64,000 bases of DNA from Gammaproteobacteria bacterium (GTDB taxonomy: Bacteria; Pseudomonadota; Gammaproteobacteria; Competibacterales; Competibacteraceae). The notes beneath the pieces are model-generated. The model did no database searches and was not told where the DNA came from. It was given only the letters and a program-made list of their open reading frames with translations. The translations under genes and the position numbers were made by a program. How positions within the stretch are numbered: position 1 is the first letter of the stretch; each line of letters starts with the position of its first letter. The stretch spans positions 1-64,000 of the forward strand of contig JACKNF010000016.1 in NCBI GenBank assembly GCA_024234995.1, read 5' to 3'. Below are positions 34,135-43,166 of this stretch, piece after piece.

Positions 34135-34203
34135 TCAAGGCCAGAGCTCTGCGGCCTGTGCCCGGAACCGTGCGCTTCTCATGGCAACTATCATCATGCT
34201 GTA

Positions 34204-34689
34204 TCAGAGTTCCTTTGCCATCACGAGCGCGTCTTCCCGGCCCTTGGCGGCGGGGTAGTAGCCATATCGAATACCGATCTCACAGAAACCAGCCGCTTGG
34301 TAGAGCTGCAAGGCGGCCGTGTTAGAGGTGCGGACTTCCAGGAAAACGGTTTGCGTTTGAACCGTATGCGCCAGTTCCAGTAGATGATCCAGCATGCGCC
34401 GCGCTAGGCCGCGTCCCTGCAATTCCGGCCGTACGCACAGGTTAAAAATATGCGCTTCGCCGGCGGCCGCCGACATCACGCCGTAGGCCTGTATGAAGCT
34501 GTGCGGGACTTCCATCACCCGGCAGTGATTGCCCGCCTGGATACAGTCGCGGAAGATCGTCTCGGTCCAGCAAAAGTCATAGGCTCGCTTTTCAATCATG
34601 AGAATTTCCCGCAAATCAGCATAAAGCATCTTGCGAAACTGGCTGATGCCCGGTTGTTCTTGCGGGGTGATCCAGGGTAATGCACTCAT
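34204..34689 (-). CDS. rimI: Ribosomal protein S18 alanine N-acetyltransferase RimI
   Basis: A GNAT acetyltransferase that modifies the N-terminal Ala of ribosomal protein S18. The acetyl-CoA site is IFNLCVRPELQGRGLARRMLD, and FLEVRTSNTAALQLYQAAGF is the family C-terminal signature. The 161-residue length is usual. It overlaps the glycosylase gene by 4 bases (ATGA), the common rimI-UDG pairing in gammaproteobacteria. Confidence 0.92.
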   Translation of the reverse strand: MSALPWITPQEQPGISQFRKMLYADLREILMIEKRAYDFCWTETIFRDCIQAGNHCRVMEVPHSFIQAYGVMSAAAGEAHIFNLCVRPELQGRGLARRMLDHLLELAHTVQTQTVFLEVRTSNTAALQLYQAAGFCEIGIRYGYYPAAKGREDALVMAKEL

Positions 34690-35672
34690 GAATCAACAGG
34701 TCTCCAGGCTGGATCAGGCGATTCAGCCGCGAAGGTGCGGCGCGCCAGGCGCAGATCATCCCAGGTTTTGCGCTTTTCACGGGGCGAGCGCAGCAGATAA
34801 GCGGGGTGATAGGTGACGACCAAGGGAATACGCGCCGGTCCGAAATGATGGACCCGGCCGCGGAGCTTGCCAATGGGCGTGTTGGTTTCCAGCAGATTCT
34901 GCGCCGCGATCCGGCCTACCGCAAGAATGATGCGTGGTTGAATCAAGGTGATTTGCCGTTCCAGAAACGGGCGGCATTTCACGGCTTCCGCTGGCGTGGG
35001 TTCCCGGTTTTCCGGTGGACGGCATTTCAAAATATTCGCGATATACACCTGCTCGCGTTGCAGGCCAATCGCCAATAGCATGGGGTTGAGCAACTGACCT
35101 GCCCGTCCGACAAACGGCTCGCCTCGCCGGTCTTCATCAGCGCCTGGTGCTTCACCGATGACCAGCCATTCCGCCTGACGATCGCCAATGCCAAACACCA
35201 CTTGAGTGCGGGTCGCGCACAATTCACAAGCGGTGCATTGCCGGGCTTCTGTTGCAAGCCGTTCCCAGTCCATTTGGGCGATATGCGCCTCGCGGCTGAT
35301 CTCGGGCGGTACAGCCGGGAGACCGGTAGCATCAATGTCAAAAACCGGTTCCCAGTTATCATCCATTGGCGGGCTCCAGCCGTCTGAAGGAGGGAGAAGA
35401 TGTTGGGAAGAATCTTCGCAGTTTAACTTCTTCTCTCCTGGCGGGGGAACATCGGGATGGGGTAAGGACGGCGATGCCGGGTTCAGAGAGGGACCAAGCG
35501 CAGTGCATCCCCTCTGGTAGGAGAGGGGATTTTCTGGAGAACTAGCATCTTCCCTATTTTCCTCCTTAGCTAAGGAAGGATGGCGCGCAGAGCCAGGGTG
35601 GTTTGACCGCGGTAACCACAACGGGATGCCCAAAGCGTCCAGGTAGAGACGTTTGCCGGTCATTGCAGCCAC
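34686..35672 (-). CDS. Family 4 uracil-DNA glycosylase with repeat-derived insert
   Basis: This enzyme removes uracil from DNA. The iron-sulfur cysteines are in CTACELCATRTQ and later CRPPENREPTPAEAVKCRPFL; the catalytic site is VIGEAPGADEDRRGEPFVGRAG and the HPAYLLRSP motif. The N-terminus TGKRLYLDALGIPLWLPRS is normal for the rimI-linked form. Between it and the core, residues about 25-100 are a low-complexity region with PLSYQRGCTALGPSLNPASP and LPHPDVPPPGEKK, encoded by CT-rich repeat DNA. The protein is therefore 328 residues instead of the usual 230-270. GTG 35672 shares one base with the leuA stop; ATG 35663 is possible. Confidence 0.9.
   Translation of the reverse strand: MAAMTGKRLYLDALGIPLWLPRSNHPGSARHPSLAKEENREDASSPENPLSYQRGCTALGPSLNPASPSLPHPDVPPPGEKKLNCEDSSQHLLPPSDGWSPPMDDNWEPVFDIDATGLPAVPPEISREAHIAQMDWERLATEARQCTACELCATRTQVVFGIGDRQAEWLVIGEAPGADEDRRGEPFVGRAGQLLNPMLLAIGLQREQVYIANILKCRPPENREPTPAEAVKCRPFLERQITLIQPRIILAVGRIAAQNLLETNTPIGKLRGRVHHFGPARIPLVVTYHPAYLLRSPREKRKTWDDLRLARRTFAAESPDPAWRPVDS
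35385..35580. repeat. Repeat DNA inside the uracil-DNA glycosylase gene
   Basis: CCCCTCTGGTAGGAGAGGGG near 35508-35528 is an inverted repeat, and the flanks (TTCTTCTCTCCTGGCGGGGG and GGGATGGGGTAAGGACGGCG) resemble the CT-rich elements at 59588 and 18710. Its frame stays open, adding about 60 residues. Confidence 0.5.
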
Positions 35673-37207
35673 TACAGCAATTGTGGATGCGCTCGCTCAA
35701 TGGGTTGCAGCACTTTGTTCAAGGCATTGATATATGCCTTGGCCGAAGCAATCACAATATCGGTATCGGCGCCTTGGCCGTTAACAATTCGCCCTTCCTT
35801 GGACACGCGCACGGTTACTTCGCCCTGCGAATCGGTACCGCTGGTGATATTGTTGACCGAGTACAGCAGCAAATCAGTGCCGGTCCGCAAAATGCTCTCG
35901 ATGGCCTTGAATGCAGCATCGACGGGGCCGCCGCCTTCAGCGGTCGCGCGATGCTCATCACCATCTACCGATAAGGTCACTTGCGCATTGGGGACCTCGC
36001 CGGTTTCCGAACAAACCCGCAGATAGAGCAGCTTCACCCGCTCATTTTCCGCAGTTAAATACGCGTCGGTCACCAGCGCCTGCAAGTCCTCGTCGTAAAT
36101 TTCATGTTTTTTATCAGCGAGTTCCTTAAAGCGGGCAAAGGCATCATTCAACTCCTCTTCGGAGGAGAAACTAACGCCCAGCTCTTCCAGCCGGGTGCGG
36201 AAGGCATTACGGCCAGAGTGCTTGCCCAGCACCATGCGGTTGGCGCTCCAGCCCACGTCTTCGGCACGCATGATTTCGTAGGTTTCACGGTGTTTAAGGA
36301 CGCCATCCTGGTGAATGCCAGATTCATGGGCAAAGGCGTTAGCGCCGACAATCGCCTTGTTAGGCTGTACCGGAAAACCGGTGATATTGGCGACTAATCG
36401 CGATGCCGGAACGATTTGCGTCGTATCAATGTTGGTTTCGAGCTGAAATACATCACGACGGGTGCGCACCGTCATGACGATTTCCTCTAGCGAGGCGTTG
36501 CCGGCGCGCTCCCCGAGGCCGTTGATCGTGCATTCCACTTGCCGTGCTCCAGCCAGGACGGCTGCCAGCGAATTAGCCACCGCCAGTCCTAGATCGTTGT
36601 GGCAATGCACTGAGAAAATGGCTTTATCGGCATTCGGCACCCGCTCGATTAAGTTACGGATAGTGTGAGCAAATTGCTCAGGGACGTTGTAGCCGACAGT
36701 GTCGGGAATATTGATGGTGCGGGCACCTGCGTTGATCACTGCTTCGGTAATCCGGCACAGAAAATCCAATTCCGAGCGGCCAGCGTCCTCGGCGGAGAAT
36801 TCCACGTCATCTGTCCAGCGCCGGGCGCGGCGTACGGCTTCAACGGCGCGTTCCAGCACCTGATCTGGCTCCATGCGCAACTTCATCTTCATATGGATCG
36901 GTGAGGTGGCGATGAAGGTATGCACACGACAGGCGGCCGCTTCCTTCAACGCCTCGCCAGCCCGGTCGATGTCCACATCCGAGGCGCGCGCCAATCCGCA
37001 GACCGTGCTGCTCTTAACCGCTCGTGCGACCGCCCGCACGGCTTCAAAGTCGCCAGGACTGGCAATAGGAAAACCTGCTTCGATGACATCGACCTTCATC
37101 CGCTCCAGCATTTTGGCGATGCGGACCTTTTCCTCCTTGGTCATCGACGCGCCCGGACTTTGTTCTCCATCGCGCAGGGTCGTGTCAAAAATGATCAGCT
37201 TGTTCAT
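35672..37207 (-). CDS. leuA: 2-isopropylmalate synthase
   Basis: LeuA condenses acetyl-CoA with 2-oxoisovalerate, the first step of leucine synthesis. The TIM barrel begins MNKLIIFDTTLRDGEQSPGA; the metal site HCHNDLGLAVANSL and the GLGERAGNASLEE motif follow. The C-terminal regulatory domain (about 390-511) has SGTDSQGEVTVRV and the end pattern DTDIVIASAKAYINALNK, which binds leucine for feedback inhibition. The length of 511 residues fits the beta/gamma-proteobacterial form. Competition for acetyl-CoA with PDH, Pta and PHA synthesis makes the location notable. Confidence 0.95.
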   Translation of the reverse strand: MNKLIIFDTTLRDGEQSPGASMTKEEKVRIAKMLERMKVDVIEAGFPIASPGDFEAVRAVARAVKSSTVCGLARASDVDIDRAGEALKEAAACRVHTFIATSPIHMKMKLRMEPDQVLERAVEAVRRARRWTDDVEFSAEDAGRSELDFLCRITEAVINAGARTINIPDTVGYNVPEQFAHTIRNLIERVPNADKAIFSVHCHNDLGLAVANSLAAVLAGARQVECTINGLGERAGNASLEEIVMTVRTRRDVFQLETNIDTTQIVPASRLVANITGFPVQPNKAIVGANAFAHESGIHQDGVLKHRETYEIMRAEDVGWSANRMVLGKHSGRNAFRTRLEELGVSFSSEEELNDAFARFKELADKKHEIYDEDLQALVTDAYLTAENERVKLLYLRVCSETGEVPNAQVTLSVDGDEHRATAEGGGPVDAAFKAIESILRTGTDLLLYSVNNITSGTDSQGEVTVRVSKEGRIVNGQGADTDIVIASAKAYINALNKVLQPIERAHPQLL

Positions 37208-37338
37208 GCAACGCTCTCCAAGTGGAATTCTGATAGCGATTATGGCGATTTTGCTGGGTTTGTCAGCCGAATATTGGGCCGCGCAGGAGAGTAAACCGTT
37301 AAACGGATGCCTGGCAGGCTTTTATGCCTGGGCATAGC

Positions 37339-38295
37339 TTACTTTGTCAGTGATGGTGCAGGGGTGATCCGTTTGTGGCCGATACCCAACACCCCCGTGG
37401 CCACCCCGCCTAATGCGACTGCAAACCACAGTGTGGCAATCCGGCATAGCAGGGTAATCGCCACTGCTGTTGCCCCATCGGCGCCAAACGCCACCAGCAG
37501 CACCCCCATGATGGCCTCGGTGCTGCCCAGCCCGCCTGGCAGAAGCGACAGGGCGCCTGCCAGAACGGCAATGGCATAAACACCAATACTCGTAGCAAGA
37601 GTGACTTCAACTCCAACATCGTGTGCAATCAAATACAGGGACAATCCCTCCAGCCCCCAGGACACGATGCCTAAGCTTAAGCCAAACAGCAGATAAGCGG
37701 GCCGCAATAGCGCCGCCGCTGAATCGAGCAACCGGGCTAGCCGGCCGGATTGATGGCCGTAGCGATGACCCTGACCCCAGCCCCGGAGTTTCTCCGGTAA
37801 CCAGGTGCGGGTTATCAGCCAGCCCAGCCCCAGGGTCAATACCCCGGCTATCGCCACCAGCCAGGCATAGTCAGGCCGGGCCAACAGAATCAACAGCGCC
37901 AAGAGGCTCATTGCCAGCACATCCAGCAAGCGTTCTACGAACAGCGCCGCCAGACTCTGAGCATAGGCCACCCCGTACGGATGCAAATACAGTGACCGCA
38001 CCGCCTCACCGGCCTTGCCAGGCGTAACCGTCAATGTGAAACCCGCCAGGTAGTAGAGAAGATGCCGTCCTGCCGGCAGGGCGTGGCCAAAAGCCGCGAC
38101 ATAGCGTTGCCAGCGCCAGAACCGCAGCAGGTAATTGAGTAACGATAGGGCAAAAATCGCTAATAATACGGGCAGACTGACCTGCCGCAAGGCAGCGAAT
38201 ACGGCCTGCTGGTCAGCAAATAGCACAACACTCAGATACAACAGAGCAGCGAGGCCAATACTGAATGTCAGCGCACGGCGATGGTGGAGGGGCAC
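37339..38295 (-). CDS. YbhN/UPF0104 family flippase-like membrane protein
   Basis: A membrane protein of 318 residues with about eight helices in the lysylphosphatidylglycerol synthetase transmembrane family (AglD/YbhN/MprF-type flippase domain). Seen are TVTPGKAGEAVRSLYLHPYG, the family's conserved cytosolic loop with LFVERLLDVLAMS, and GALSLLPGGLGSTEAIM, the most conserved segment. The synthase domain is absent, so lipid or glycan transport is more likely than aminoacylation. Confidence 0.88.
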   Translation of the reverse strand: MPLHHRRALTFSIGLAALLYLSVVLFADQQAVFAALRQVSLPVLLAIFALSLLNYLLRFWRWQRYVAAFGHALPAGRHLLYYLAGFTLTVTPGKAGEAVRSLYLHPYGVAYAQSLAALFVERLLDVLAMSLLALLILLARPDYAWLVAIAGVLTLGLGWLITRTWLPEKLRGWGQGHRYGHQSGRLARLLDSAAALLRPAYLLFGLSLGIVSWGLEGLSLYLIAHDVGVEVTLATSIGVYAIAVLAGALSLLPGGLGSTEAIMGVLLVAFGADGATAVAITLLCRIATLWFAVALGGVATGVLGIGHKRITPAPSLTK

Positions 38296-38308
38296 GTTAA
38301 AGTTTCTT

Positions 38309-38602
38309 TTACAGCTGGGTGCGGATCGCTTCGATCTCTACATCGTCGAGCTGACGCATCAGCTTGCCGATGTACTGCAACTGCCGTTTGCGCCCACCCC
38401 GTTGTGAGATGCTTTGAGCTAACTGCACTGCGGCCAGCAGGTCCGCCGGCAGCGGTATCCGGTTCAACTGCGCTGACGTGAGATTGACCAAGCGCTCGCC
38501 CAGCGCTTGCAGCGCGGTTGCCTCCCGCTTGCGCTGGCTCTTGCTGGGGGGGCGCGGCGTATCGTATTCGTCCAGGCTGTTGCTGGATGCATCGTCATGC
38601 AT
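38309..38602 (-). CDS. DarP (YjgA)-like protein, short form
   Basis: DarP is a 50S ribosome assembly factor of about 160-185 residues. This gene gives 97 residues. It holds the conserved N-terminal half: PSKSQRKREATALQALGERL, LNRIPLPADLLAAVQLAQ and GGRKRQLQYIGKLMRQLD, then stops after IEAIRTQL. The C-terminal helical half is missing, and the DNA after the stop goes straight into the flippase gene start 13 bases on. It is either a truncated gene or a naturally short form. Confidence 0.8.
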   Translation of the reverse strand: MHDDASSNSLDEYDTPRPPSKSQRKREATALQALGERLVNLTSAQLNRIPLPADLLAAVQLAQSISQRGGRKRQLQYIGKLMRQLDDVEIEAIRTQL

Positions 38603-38662
38603 GGAGGGCGTCTTGCGTAGAACGGACGGCGGATGCAGGGAAGCGCCGCCCGCGGGTGGAGG

Positions 38663-40285
38663 TTAGAGCATCACGCGCCGGAAGTCCGCCAGCAGTTGCG
38701 CGAGGTAGACGTTAAAGCGGGTTGCCAGCGCACCGTCAATGACCCGGTGATCCGCGGTCAATGATAATGGCAGGATCAAGTGCGGTACGAACTGCTTGCC
38801 ATCCCATACCGGCTTCATCACTGACTTGCTAGCGCCTAGGATCGCTACTTCCGGGGCGTTGATGATCGGCGAGAAGGCGGTGCCGCCGATGCCGCCTACC
38901 GAGGAGATGGTAAAGCAGGCGCCCTGCATCTCCGCCGGTCCCAGCTTACCATCGCGCGCTTTCCTGGCCAGCTCGCCGGTCTCTCTAGCGATGTCGAAGA
39001 CGCCTTTTTTATCAGCATCTTTTATCACAGGCACCACCAGCCCATTAGGCGTGTCGGCAGCGAAGGCGATATGAAAGTACTGCTTGTAGATCAGGTTGTC
39101 GCCATCCAGCGAGGTATTAAATTCCGGGAATTGTTGCATCGCCCGGACGCAGGCTTTGATCATGAATGCCAGCATGGTCAGCTTGATACCGCCGCCTTTC
39201 TCGTTCTCCTTGTTGATCTGAATGCGAAAAGCTTCCAGATCAGTAATGTCGGCGTCCTCGTGATAGGTCACTGCTGGAATCATCACCCAGTTGCGCGACA
39301 GATTGGCGCCAGAGAGTTTCTTGATCCGCGGCAGAGGCTTGGATTCTACCGGGCCGAATTTGGCGAAATCCACCGTTGGCCATGGCAATAAATCCAACAC
39401 GCCGCCGCCCGTGACACCGCCTGCGGATGCTGCTGCTGGCGGGGTGCCGGTCATCACCCCTTTAACGAACGCTTGCACGTCTTCTTTGAGCAACCGCCCC
39501 TTGGGGCCGGAGCCTTTGGCCAGCCGGGTCAGGTCGACGCCCAATTCACGGGCGAAACGCCGTACCGAGGGGCTGGCGTGAATCTTGGCAAAGCCCGGCG
39601 CGGTAGCGGCTTCAGCCGGCGGCGGGGACAGGGTGGCGACGGGCGGGGGCTTGGGTGCGCCTTCCGCTTTAGGTGCGCGTGGGCCAAGCGTGATAGCACT
39701 CAGGGTATCAGGTAGTTGCGGTTTGGCGGCAGCGTCAGTCACGCTCGTCCTTAACTGCAGGATCAGGTCACCCTGTGAAACTGGGTCACCCACCTTCGTC
39801 TCAATGGTTTGCACGGTACCGGCATAGGGCGAAGGCACTTCCATGCTGGCTTTGTCACTTTCCAAAGTGATCAATGGCGTGTCGATGTCAACATGATCAC
39901 CGGGCGCGACCAGCACTTCGATGACCGGTATGTTTTTAAAATCACCAATGTCCGGTACCCGTACCTCGTGTACTTCACCCGGACCATCCGTCGAGGTGGC
40001 TTCGCGGGTATCAGCGGATGGGTGTTCGGGCGCGGACACGCTTTCGGCTACATCCAAATAGAGGATCAGATCACCTTGCGAGACTTTGCTGCCAGCTTTC
40101 ACTTTGACTTCACGGATCACGCCCGCTAAAGGGGAAGGCACCTCCATCGACGCTTTATCGGTTTCTAGGATGATCAGCGGTGTTTCCACGTCGACGCTGT
40201 CGCCGGCGGCGACCAGCACTTCAATGACATCCACACCCTTGAAGTCGCCGATATCCGGCACATGAATTTCTTTAATAATGCTCAC
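38663..40285 (-). CDS. aceF: Pyruvate dehydrogenase E2, dihydrolipoyllysine acetyltransferase
   Basis: E2 core of the pyruvate dehydrogenase complex, which moves acetyl groups from E1 to CoA. Two N-terminal lipoyl domains, each with ETDKASMEVPSP or ESDKASMEVPSP (the lipoylated Lys is in DKAS), are followed by an Ala/Pro linker, an E1/E3-binding domain (ASPSVRRFARELGVDLTRL) and the catalytic acyltransferase domain ending with LSLTADHRVIDGALATRF, which holds the catalytic His and Asp. The GTG at 40285 has GGGAGAG 7 bases upstream; a TTG at 40291 is possible. It is 13 bases from aceE. The E3 gene lpd is not in the window. Confidence 0.95.
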   Translation of the reverse strand: MSIIKEIHVPDIGDFKGVDVIEVLVAAGDSVDVETPLIILETDKASMEVPSPLAGVIREVKVKAGSKVSQGDLILYLDVAESVSAPEHPSADTREATSTDGPGEVHEVRVPDIGDFKNIPVIEVLVAPGDHVDIDTPLITLESDKASMEVPSPYAGTVQTIETKVGDPVSQGDLILQLRTSVTDAAAKPQLPDTLSAITLGPRAPKAEGAPKPPPVATLSPPPAEAATAPGFAKIHASPSVRRFARELGVDLTRLAKGSGPKGRLLKEDVQAFVKGVMTGTPPAAASAGGVTGGGVLDLLPWPTVDFAKFGPVESKPLPRIKKLSGANLSRNWVMIPAVTYHEDADITDLEAFRIQINKENEKGGGIKLTMLAFMIKACVRAMQQFPEFNTSLDGDNLIYKQYFHIAFAADTPNGLVVPVIKDADKKGVFDIARETGELARKARDGKLGPAEMQGACFTISSVGGIGGTAFSPIINAPEVAILGASKSVMKPVWDGKQFVPHLILPLSLTADHRVIDGALATRFNVYLAQLLADFRRVML

Positions 40286-40298
40286 AGGCAACTCTCCC

Positions 40299-42959
40299 TT
40301 ATACCGTCAGCGGGTTCGGCTTTTCGGGGTTGATAGCGTACTGGGCAATGGCCTCAGCGACCTTGGCAGCAGGGATCTGGCCTTCATCGGCCAATGCCTT
40401 GAGCGCAGCCGCTGTCACGTAGTACTGATCCACCTCGAAATGCTGGCGCAGTTTTGCGCGGGTGTCGCTGCGTCCGTAGCCGTCCGTACCCAGCACCAGA
40501 TAGTGGCGCGGGATGAAGGGCCGCAGTTGCTCGGCGTACAGCTTCATGTAATCGGTCGCCGCGACCACCGGTCCGGGATGATGGGCCAGGCAGCTTTCAA
40601 CATAGCTCTTGCGGGGAGGCTCGGTGGGATGCAACAGGTTCCAGCGGGCTATGTCCTGCCCCTCGCGGGTCAAGCCGTTGATGCCCGGTGTTGCCCAAAT
40701 ATCAGCCACCACACCCCAATCCTCACGCAGCCGGCTGGCGGCGGCGATTACCTCCCGCAGGATAGACCCGCAACCCATCAGTTGCACCCGGGGTCCGTCG
40801 CCTTCACCTTTGCGGAACAGATACATGCCCTTGAGAATGCCTTCCTCTGTCCCTTCTGGCATGGCTGGATGATGATAATTCTCGTTCAGGGTCGTGATGT
40901 AATAAAAGACGTTTTCCTGATCCTGGAGCATTCGCTTCAGCCCGTCCTGAATGATCACTGTCAGTTCGTAAGCAAAGGTCGGGTCGTAAGACACGCAATT
41001 GGGGATGAACTGCGCGAAGATTTGGCTATGCCCATCCTGGTGCTGCAAACCCTCGCCGGCCAAGGTGGTGCGTCCGGAGGTGCCGCCAATCAGGAAGCCG
41101 CGCGCCTGCAAGTCGCCCGCCGCCCAGGCCAGATCGCCAATACGCTGGAAGCCGAACATTGAATAATAGATATAGAACGGCATCATGTTGACGCCATGAT
41201 TGCTGTAGGCGGTACCCGCAGCGATCCAGGAGGACATGGCGCCGGCTTCGTTGATGCCTTCCTGCAAAATCTGCCCCTTTTTGTCTTCCTTGTAGAACAT
41301 GAGCTGATCCGCATCCTGCGGCTCGTAGAGCTGTCCTCTGGGCGAGTAGATGCCGATCTGGCGGAACATGCCTTCCATACCAAAGGTGCGTGCTTCATCG
41401 GCAACGATGGGTACGATTGAACGGCCGATGGTTTTGTCCCGCGCCAATTGGGTGAGGATGCGGACAAATGCCATCGTTGTGGACATATCGCGTTCGCCCG
41501 TGTCTTGCAACAGGGCGTCGAAGCTGACCAGTGGCGGCACCGTGAGCGGCGGTGCTGTGCGGCGGCGCTGTGGCAGGTAGCCACCCAGCGCTGCACGGCG
41601 TTCCTGGAGGTATTTAATTTCGGGGCTGTCGTCCGCTGGCTTGTAAAACGGCGCGGCGTTGAGTTGCTCATCGGAAATCGGAATATGGAAGCGGTCACGG
41701 AAGTCACGCAGCGCCTGCTCGCCCATCTTCTTCTGCGAGTGGGTGATGTTTTTGCCTTCGCCAGCGACGCCCATGCCATAGCCTTTGACGGTCTTGGCTA
41801 GAATGACGGTTGGCTGGCCGGTATGCTTTGTCGCGGCCGCGTAGGCTGCATAAATCTTATGCGGGTCGTGGCCACCTCGATTCAGCCGCCAAATATCTTC
41901 ATCGGACAGATGGCTCACCATCTGCTTCAACTCTTCGTATTTGCCGAAGAAATGTTCGCGAGTGTAGGCGCCGCCCTTGGCCTTGAAGTTCTGATATTCG
42001 CCATCCACGCACTCTTCCATGAGTTTCAGCAACAGGCCTTTCTTATCAGCGGCTAACAGCGGATCCCAGTAGGAACCCCACAATACTTTAATGACATTCC
42101 AGCCGGTGCCCCGGAAATCGCCTTCCAGCTCCTGGATGATCTTGCCGTTGCCACGCACGGGGCCATCCAGCCGTTGCAGGTTGCAGTTAATGACGAAGAT
42201 CAGGTTGTCCAGATTCTCGCGGGCGGCTAGCGCGATTGCACCGAGTGATTCCGGTTCATCCATTTCGCCATCACCGCAGAAGCACCACACTTTGCGGCCT
42301 TCGGTGTTGACAATGCCCCGGTTATGCAGGTACTTCATGAACCGCGCTTGATAAATGGCCTGGATCGGGCCGAGACCCATAGACACGGTGGGGAATTGCC
42401 AGAAATCCGGCATCAGCCATGGGTGCGGGTAGGAGCTGAGGCCATTGCCGTCCGCTTCCTGGCGGAAATTGTCGAGTTGCTGTTCGTTCAGCCGCCCTTC
42501 CAGATAGGCGCGAGCATAGATACCAGGCGCAGAATGGCCCTGAATAAAGACCAGGTCACCACCATGCGCATCGTTGGGAGCATGCCAGAAGTGGTTAAAG
42601 CCAACGTCGTATAATGTGGCGCTGGAGGCGAAACTGGCGATGTGCCCGCCCAATTCTGAGGTGATGCGATTGGCTTTGATGACCATGGCCAAGGCATTCC
42701 AGCGGATCAGCGAGCGGATGCGCCATTCCATACCGGGGTCGCCAGGCGTGTATTCCTCCTGATCGACTGGAATCGTATTGATGTAAGGAGTATTGGCGCT
42801 ATAAGGCATGTGGACGCCGGCAGCGCGGGCTTGGTTTTGTAGCTGGCCTAATAGATGGTGGGCACGTTGCAGCCCTTCAGCTTCCAGCACCGCGTCGAGC
42901 GCATCAAGCCATTCCTGGGTTTCCTGCGGATCGGGATCGCTATAGTTTTTGATCGTCAT
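40299..42959 (-). CDS. aceE: Pyruvate dehydrogenase E1, homodimeric type
   Basis: The thiamine diphosphate enzyme that decarboxylates pyruvate. The ThDP-binding motif is CFCGDGEMDEPESLGAI onward to VINCNLQRLDGPVRGN; near the start come YIPTIPVDQEEYTPGDPG-like TINTIPVDQEEYTPG and ALAMVIKANR. The C-terminal third carries VLGTDGYGRSD. From ATG 42959 (MTIKNYSDPDPQETQEW) it is 886 residues, like E. coli AceE. An earlier start at 42998 adds non-conserved residues. The 190-base upstream gap should hold the promoter; no pdhR gene is present. Confidence 0.96.
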   Translation of the reverse strand: MTIKNYSDPDPQETQEWLDALDAVLEAEGLQRAHHLLGQLQNQARAAGVHMPYSANTPYINTIPVDQEEYTPGDPGMEWRIRSLIRWNALAMVIKANRITSELGGHIASFASSATLYDVGFNHFWHAPNDAHGGDLVFIQGHSAPGIYARAYLEGRLNEQQLDNFRQEADGNGLSSYPHPWLMPDFWQFPTVSMGLGPIQAIYQARFMKYLHNRGIVNTEGRKVWCFCGDGEMDEPESLGAIALAARENLDNLIFVINCNLQRLDGPVRGNGKIIQELEGDFRGTGWNVIKVLWGSYWDPLLAADKKGLLLKLMEECVDGEYQNFKAKGGAYTREHFFGKYEELKQMVSHLSDEDIWRLNRGGHDPHKIYAAYAAATKHTGQPTVILAKTVKGYGMGVAGEGKNITHSQKKMGEQALRDFRDRFHIPISDEQLNAAPFYKPADDSPEIKYLQERRAALGGYLPQRRRTAPPLTVPPLVSFDALLQDTGERDMSTTMAFVRILTQLARDKTIGRSIVPIVADEARTFGMEGMFRQIGIYSPRGQLYEPQDADQLMFYKEDKKGQILQEGINEAGAMSSWIAAGTAYSNHGVNMMPFYIYYSMFGFQRIGDLAWAAGDLQARGFLIGGTSGRTTLAGEGLQHQDGHSQIFAQFIPNCVSYDPTFAYELTVIIQDGLKRMLQDQENVFYYITTLNENYHHPAMPEGTEEGILKGMYLFRKGEGDGPRVQLMGCGSILREVIAAASRLREDWGVVADIWATPGINGLTREGQDIARWNLLHPTEPPRKSYVESCLAHHPGPVVAATDYMKLYAEQLRPFIPRHYLVLGTDGYGRSDTRAKLRQHFEVDQYYVTAAALKALADEGQIPAAKVAEAIAQYAINPEKPNPLTV

Positions 42960-43166
42960 GGACGGTCCTAGAGGGTCGTGATTGGATTTTCTGCGCACCG
43001 CTCCCCTACTTGGGAAATGACAGGAACAGCCTTGTCAAACGGGCGTGGATATTTCCTAAAGAATAGGTCGGGAATTGGAAAATGCATCTATTGAAAATAC
43101 GTCTAAAGCTAGGTTCTGTGGATAGTGTTAAGCTGAAATCAGCAAAAATCCGTGAGGCATTCAAAC

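Noticed and set aside
40278..41162. A 294-codon plus frame opposite aceE
   Set aside because: aceE is unambiguous on the other strand; the frame has no domain and begins inside the aceE-aceF gap.
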